Positions 14,096 through 17,827 of a stretch of 17,827 bases of DNA are shown here, piece by piece (the stretch's first letter is position 1; the number at the start of each line of letters is the position of its first letter). Made by a program: the position numbers and the translations under genes. The stretch is from positions 1 to 17,827 of the forward strand of contig CAJLLL010000041.1 in NCBI GenBank assembly GCA_905207485.1. The letters are read 5' to 3'. Below the pieces are notes generated by a model. It was not told where the DNA came from, made no database searches, and saw only the letters and a program-made list of their open reading frames with translations. This DNA comes from an uncultured Phascolarctobacterium sp. (GTDB lineage Bacteria > Bacillota > Negativicutes > Acidaminococcales > Acidaminococcaceae).

Positions 14096-16423
14096 ATGAA
14101 AAAAGGAAAAGAACAAATACTGGAGTTTATGCAGCGCAGCAGCTATGCGCCGCTGACTGCAGAAGATTTAATTGAAGAAATTCCCATAACAGGCAATTTA
14201 AACATCTTTTGGCAGGATTTAAAAGAACTTTTGGATAATGGTGAAATTATAAAAACGCGTTACGGTACTTACGGGCTGCCGGAAAAAATGGGACTTGTTG
14301 TTGGGCGCGTACAGCTTACAAGCAAAGGCTTTGGCTTTGTTATACCGGATAACAAAGGCGACAGGCCGGATGTTTTTATACCGCCGCGTTTATTAAACGG
14401 CGCCATGAACAATGACCGTGTAATGGCAAGGGTAGAAAGCGCAGGCGGCAATGACCGCAAGCCTGAAGGCGAAATTATCCGCATTATCAAACATGCCAAT
14501 AATAAAATTGTCGGCACATTTAAAGCAAGCCGCGATTATGGTTTTGTTGTGCCTGATGACAAGCGTATCGGGCAGGACGTATATATTTTAAAACGTAATT
14601 TCGGCGGAGCTAAGGATAACCAGAAAGTAGTGGCTGAAATTACCGAATGGGCTCCGGACAGCCGCCGCAGCATTGAAGGCAAAATTGTGGAAGTGCTTGG
14701 CAACACAGGCGATGCCGGCATGGAACTGCTTTCGCTGATTAAACAGTACGATTTGCCGTTGGAGTTTCCGGAACAGGTACTTACCGCATCCAAACGTGTG
14801 CCTAAAAATATTAAAAGTGCGGAACTTGAAGGCAGGCGTGATTTGCGTGACCGTTTGATTGTTACCATTGACGGCGATGATGCTAAAGACCTGGACGATG
14901 CTGTTTTTGTTCAGCCTGCCGATAACGGTGATTTTACACTGGGTGTTTATATTGCCGATGTAAGCTATTACGTACACGAAAATACAATTTTAGACCGTGA
15001 AGCACAGGAACGGGGGACAAGCGTTTATCTTGTAGACCGTGTGCTGCCGATGCTGCCGGAACGACTTTCCAACGGCATTTGCAGCCTTAACGCAGGTGAA
15101 GACCGCCTTGTAATGTGCTGCGAAATGCTGATAGATAAAAGAGGGCGTATTAAAAGTTACGATATTTTTCCGGGCGTTATTAATGTGCGCCACCGTTTAA
15201 GCTACCGCATTGTGCGCGAAATATTGGTTAACAAAAATGCAGAGCTGACCGAAAAATACAGTGATACATTGCCGATGCTTGAAGAAATGGAAAAACTCTG
15301 CGTAATTCTGCACAAAAAACGCGTAACGCGCGGAGCCATTGATTTTGACCTGCCGGAGCAGAAAGTAATTTTGGATGAAACAGGCAAACCGGTGGAAATA
15401 GTGCAGCGTGAACACGGGCTGGCAGAATCAATTATTGAAGAATTTATGCTTGCTGCCAACGAAACCGTTGCCCGCCATATGGCGCTGCAAAAATGGCCGT
15501 TCATTTACCGTGTGCACGATAAGCCGCAGGAAGAAAAAATGCGTGACCTATCACTTTTATTATCACGTTTTAACATAAAAATGCCTGTTGCTGCCGAAGT
15601 TAAGCCGCTGGAACTGCAAAAAGCGCTGATAGCCATGGAAGGGCGGCCGGAAGAACGCATGGTATCTGCTGTTGCCCTGCGCTCGTTAAAACAGGCTGTA
15701 TATCAAACAGATAATATCGGGCACTTTGGCCTGGCAGCGGAATATTATACGCATTTTACATCGCCAATCCGCCGTTATCCGGATTTAATCGTACACCGTC
15801 TGCTGCATAAATGGCTTGTTGACCCTTATATGAAGGAACAAACCAAAGACGAATATATTAACAAACTTGACCATATTGCCGAACATTCTTCAATACGTGA
15901 GCGCACGGCTGCTGAAGCGGAACGTGCTACCGTAGATTTGAAAAAAGCAGAATATATGGCAGAGCATATTGGCGAAGAATACGATGGTATCATCAGCGGC
16001 GTTACAGCTTTTGGCATGTTTGTGGAACTTGCCAACGGCGTTGAAGGCCTGGTGCATATTTCCAGCCTTTTGGATGATTACTATGAATTTGCGGAAGAAA
16101 GCTATGCGCTGATAGGCACGCATACCCGTAAATGCTACCGTTTGGGCGACCCTGTGCGCATAGAAGTATTTCAGGTTAATATAGCCGAACGGAATATTGA
16201 TTTTATCATTGCCGGTGAAGATGCCAGCGTGCGTGAGCGCATTAAAATGCAGCTTGCGGAACAGCGCAAAGCCTTGCCGCGCCGCAATGATATACCCGAT
16301 AAAAAGGGCAAAAAGAAAAAAGGCAGGAATAAATTTGCCAAACGTGGCAAAGGCAGCGGTAAATATACCAAAAATTCTAAAGGCAAACATAATAAAAGTA
16401 AGAAAAAACAGAGGAATAAATAG
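14096..16423 (+). CDS. rnr: Ribonuclease R
   Basis: RNase R (775 aa) is a 3'-to-5' exoribonuclease that degrades structured RNA, including tmRNA-tagged non-stop messages, and acts in rRNA quality control. Domains in order: N-terminal winged helix (1-65), two cold-shock domains (about 66-140, MGLVVGRVQLTSKGFGFVIP; and 140-195), the RNB catalytic domain (about 245-575) with TIDGDDAKDLDDAV in which D259, D265, D267 and D268 match the metal-binding positions, an S1 domain (about 625-705, GVTAFGMFVEL), and a Lys/Arg-rich tail (about 735-775). ATG 14096 is preceded by GGAGGA at about 14084-14089. Its stop shares a base with the smpB start. Position beside smpB and ssrA supports the trans-translation role. 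Confidence 0.96.
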   Translation: MKKGKEQILEFMQRSSYAPLTAEDLIEEIPITGNLNIFWQDLKELLDNGEIIKTRYGTYGLPEKMGLVVGRVQLTSKGFGFVIPDNKGDRPDVFIPPRLLNGAMNNDRVMARVESAGGNDRKPEGEIIRIIKHANNKIVGTFKASRDYGFVVPDDKRIGQDVYILKRNFGGAKDNQKVVAEITEWAPDSRRSIEGKIVEVLGNTGDAGMELLSLIKQYDLPLEFPEQVLTASKRVPKNIKSAELEGRRDLRDRLIVTIDGDDAKDLDDAVFVQPADNGDFTLGVYIADVSYYVHENTILDREAQERGTSVYLVDRVLPMLPERLSNGICSLNAGEDRLVMCCEMLIDKRGRIKSYDIFPGVINVRHRLSYRIVREILVNKNAELTEKYSDTLPMLEEMEKLCVILHKKRVTRGAIDFDLPEQKVILDETGKPVEIVQREHGLAESIIEEFMLAANETVARHMALQKWPFIYRVHDKPQEEKMRDLSLLLSRFNIKMPVAAEVKPLELQKALIAMEGRPEERMVSAVALRSLKQAVYQTDNIGHFGLAAEYYTHFTSPIRRYPDLIVHRLLHKWLVDPYMKEQTKDEYINKLDHIAEHSSIRERTAAEAERATVDLKKAEYMAEHIGEEYDGIISGVTAFGMFVELANGVEGLVHISSLLDDYYEFAEESYALIGTHTRKCYRLGDPVRIEVFQVNIAERNIDFIIAGEDASVRERIKMQLAEQRKALPRRNDIPDKKGKKKKGRNKFAKRGKGSGKYTKNSKGKHNKSKKKQRNK

Positions 16424-16887
16424 TGGAACAGAAGATTAAGATAGTTGCAGAAAACAGAAAAGCACGCCACGATTATACAATTCACGAAACTTACGAAGTC
16501 GGTATTGCCCTTACCGGCACAGAAGTAAAATCGCTGCGTGCAGGCAAAGCCAATATGAAAGACAGCTATGCACAAATTACCAAAAATGCGGAAGTTATAG
16601 TATCCAACCTGCATATAAGCCCTTATGACCAGGGTAACCGCTTTAACCACGAGCCGCTGCGCGACCGCAAACTGCTGCTGCACAGAGCGGAAATACGCAG
16701 GCTTATCGGCAAGGTTAAGGAAAAAGGATATACGCTTGTGCCGCTGAAAATGTATTTTACTCATGGGCTTATTAAAATGGAAATTGCGCTTGCCACTGGT
16801 AAAAAACTTTATGATAAACGCCAGGATATGGCCAAACGTGATGCCAAACGTGAAGTAGAGCGTGCAATGAAGGAAAGAAACCGCTGA
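16423..16887 (+). CDS. smpB: SsrA-binding protein SmpB
   Basis: SmpB (154 aa) binds the tRNA-like part of tmRNA and fills the A-site decoding position so that stalled ribosomes can be rescued. Motifs: NRKARHDYTIHETYEVGIAL (11-30), TGTEVKSLRAGKANM, HISPYDQGN and the C-terminal KKLYDKRQDMAKRDAKRE tail that becomes helical in the mRNA channel. The start is GTG at 16423, overlapping the rnr stop by one base; AGAGGA lies 8-13 nt upstream. Length is typical. The ssrA gene follows within 53 nt. Confidence 0.97.
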   Translation: MEQKIKIVAENRKARHDYTIHETYEVGIALTGTEVKSLRAGKANMKDSYAQITKNAEVIVSNLHISPYDQGNRFNHEPLRDRKLLLHRAEIRRLIGKVKEKGYTLVPLKMYFTHGLIKMEIALATGKKLYDKRQDMAKRDAKREVERAMKERNR

Positions 16888-16891
16888 GGTT

Positions 16892-16919
16892 TTGACAAAA
16901 AAATTAATTGTGTTATAAT
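16892..16919 (+). promoter_or_regulatory. ssrA promoter
   Basis: TTGACA (16892-16897) is a perfect -35; a 16-bp spacer ends in TGT, giving an extended -10 TATAAT (16914-16919). This is the strongest promoter in the window, placed 20 bp before the mature tmRNA 5' end, and begins 4 bp after the smpB stop. Confidence 0.9.
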
Positions 16920-16939
16920 AATAAAACAACACTTATCAC

Positions 16940-17285
16940 GGGGATGTACTGGTTTCGACGGGGATAGGTGTGGTATGATAAGCGAGCCGTGTTTCCGTCA
17001 GCACGTTAAACGGCGGACGTTTAAAAATAAACGCTAAAAACGATTACGCTTTAGCAGCTTAATGCTACGTCCTTTCGTCCCTTTCCTGCGGGGATGATAT
17101 GGACGCCAACAGCAGGATACTTTTAAGCCGTTTCCCGTAGGCTTAGAGGGAAACTTTTCGGGATAGCGACCGTGCAGCCCGCCGTCAGGCGGCAGGGAAG
17201 CGAATAATAAAATGACGCGCTGCGCTCGGAGAAAGTTATATTGCAATATTTTCGGACAGGGGTTCGACTCCCCTCATCTCCACCA
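16940..17285 (+). ncRNA. ssrA: Transfer-messenger RNA (tmRNA)
   Basis: One-piece tmRNA of 346 nt. The 5' end GGGGATG (16940-16946) pairs with CATCTCC (17275-17281), followed by an encoded ACCA; the T-arm GGGGTTCGACTCCCC and the 5' GGTTTCGACGGGG segment are diagnostic. The tag reading frame runs 17033-17062: GCT AAA AAC GAT TAC GCT TTA GCA GCT TAA, encoding AKNDYALAA, preceded in the final peptide by the Ala carried by tmRNA. The pseudoknot-forming GC-rich segments flank the frame. Together with SmpB and RNase R next door it forms the ribosome-rescue set. The 3' end is a common integration site for mobile elements, but none is inserted here. Confidence 0.97.
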
Positions 17286-17292
17286 AAAAAAC

Positions 17293-17335
17293 AAGGCTGA
17301 TTACAGAATTAACTGTAACCAGCCTTTATTTTTTA
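17293..17335. terminator. Terminator shared by ssrA and the convergent rhodanese gene
   Basis: AAGGCTG (17293-17299) and TTACAG (17301-17306) pair with CTGTAA (17313-17318) and CAGCCTT (17320-17326), with one A/C mismatch and a 6-nt loop. A T-rich tract follows on the plus strand (to 17335), and an A-run on the left side (17285-17291) gives a T-tract on the minus strand. It can therefore end both transcripts. Confidence 0.88.
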
Positions 17336-17339
17336 GCTT

Positions 17340-17771
17340 TTATTTTACAATTTCATACGGCCAATCCATAATGCCGCCGATATGTTCAACGTTGGTGTAA
17401 CCCATATCGGCAAGTGCCTGCGAAGCACGGTGGGCGCGTTTGCCGCTGCGGCAATAAACTAAAATTTCAGCATCTTTATCTGGTAAAACTTTAGCAACTT
17501 CAGCAGATTTGGCTTCAATTAAATCTACCGGCAGCAAAACAGCGTTGGGCAGGTGGCCTGCTGCAAATTCTTCCTGAGTGCGTACATCAAGAACAACGAT
17601 GTTTGCGTTTTGTTCAATGCGTTCTTTAGCCTGCTGCGGTGTAAGCGTTTTATAAGCAGCGGTTTGGGTTTGAGCGGTTTGCGTATTGGCAGCATTGGTT
17701 TCTTCCTGTGCAAAGCAAACTGCGGATACTGCCAAAACAGCAGCAAAAATGAGCATTAACAGTTTTTTCAT
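17340..17771 (-). CDS. Exported single-domain rhodanese-like protein
   Basis: A 143-residue protein read leftwards. Residues 1-21 form a signal peptide (MKKLLM, hydrophobic core, cleavage after about CFA); the VSAVC stretch is not a good lipobox, so a soluble exported protein is more likely than a lipoprotein. A Thr/Gln/Ala-rich linker (22-40) precedes a single rhodanese domain: LDVRTQEEFAAGHLPNA (61-77) and the active loop YCRSGKRA with C107. Such domains transfer sulfur or act as thiol carriers. ATG 17771 is chosen because AAGGAG lies 8-13 nt upstream on the minus strand. It is convergent with ssrA and monocistronic on what is visible. Substrate is unknown. Confidence 0.9.
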   Translation of the reverse strand: MKKLLMLIFAAVLAVSAVCFAQEETNAANTQTAQTQTAAYKTLTPQQAKERIEQNANIVVLDVRTQEEFAAGHLPNAVLLPVDLIEAKSAEVAKVLPDKDAEILVYCRSGKRAHRASQALADMGYTNVEHIGGIMDWPYEIVK

Positions 17772-17792
17772 AAAATCATCTCCTTTAAATTT

Positions 17793-17822
17793 ATTATAAA
17801 AATTAACAAAGATACTTGTCAA
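17793..17822 (-). promoter_or_regulatory. Promoter of the rhodanese gene
   Basis: On the minus strand, TTGACA (17822-17817) and TATAAT (17798-17793) are separated by 18 bp, both full consensus hexamers, about 22 bp before the start codon. Confidence 0.8.
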
Positions 17823-17827
17823 GTTTA

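Noticed and set aside
16171..16932. Minus-strand 253-aa open frame
   Set aside because: Opposite the rnr end, smpB and the ssrA promoter; hydrophobic composition is an antisense artefact.
17250..17285. Attachment site of an integrated element at the tmRNA 3' end
   Set aside because: No direct repeat of the tmRNA 3' end or integrase gene is seen in the window.

Overview
The window looks like a chromosomal segment of a low-to-moderate GC Bacillota (Firmicutes). Gene order is the classic rimP-nusA-ylxR-ylxQ-infB-rbfA-nrnA-truB-ribF-rpsO cluster, followed by secG-est-(thioesterase)-rnr-smpB-ssrA. Shine-Dalgarno sites are strong (GGAGG type), GTG and TTG starts occur, and several promoters carry an extended -10 (TGN-TATAAT). 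From protein flavour and base composition I would guess a Negativicutes member (Phascolarctobacterium/Acidaminococcaceae-like). That placement is inference and would need a 16S or marker-gene comparison.

Layout. Positions 1-1172 are an accessory, AT-rich and nearly gene-free stretch. It begins with a short CRISPR-like array: four copies of a 35-nt repeat (the leftmost degenerate) separated by 35, 39 and 40 nt of unrelated sequence, with no cas genes in view. After it come a part-copy of the repeat, a terminator-like hairpin and two tiny ORFs. Positions 1173-3626 hold an exported protein of unknown function directly abutting an RlmD-type 23S rRNA uracil methyltransferase. Positions 3707-4165 are a stand-alone thioredoxin peroxidase (bcp).

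Positions 4190-12144 are one long, tightly packed translation/transcription operon. It starts from a good sigma-A-type promoter and a 13-bp leader hairpin, then rimP (30S maturation), nusA (elongation/antitermination), ylxR, ylxQ (RNA-binding), infB (IF2), rbfA (16S maturation), nrnA (oligoribonuclease/pAp phosphatase), truB (tRNA Psi55) and ribF (FMN/FAD synthesis). rpsO (S15) has its own promoter and a structured leader, and ends at a strong terminator.

Positions 12579-16887 carry secG with its own promoter and terminator, then an operon of a carboxylesterase, a hot-dog thioesterase, RNase R and SmpB. The tmRNA gene (16940-17285) follows with a near-consensus promoter, so the trans-translation set (RNase R, SmpB, tmRNA) is contiguous. 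A terminator usable in both directions separates ssrA from a convergent, exported single-domain rhodanese at the right edge.

The core genes are ordinary. The interest lies in the left ~1.2 kb (orphan repeat array, possible associated RNA, micro-ORFs, operator-like dyads), and in smaller oddities: an Asp-to-Glu change in the esterase triad, a very N/Q-rich IF2 linker, and the absence of pnp after rpsO.
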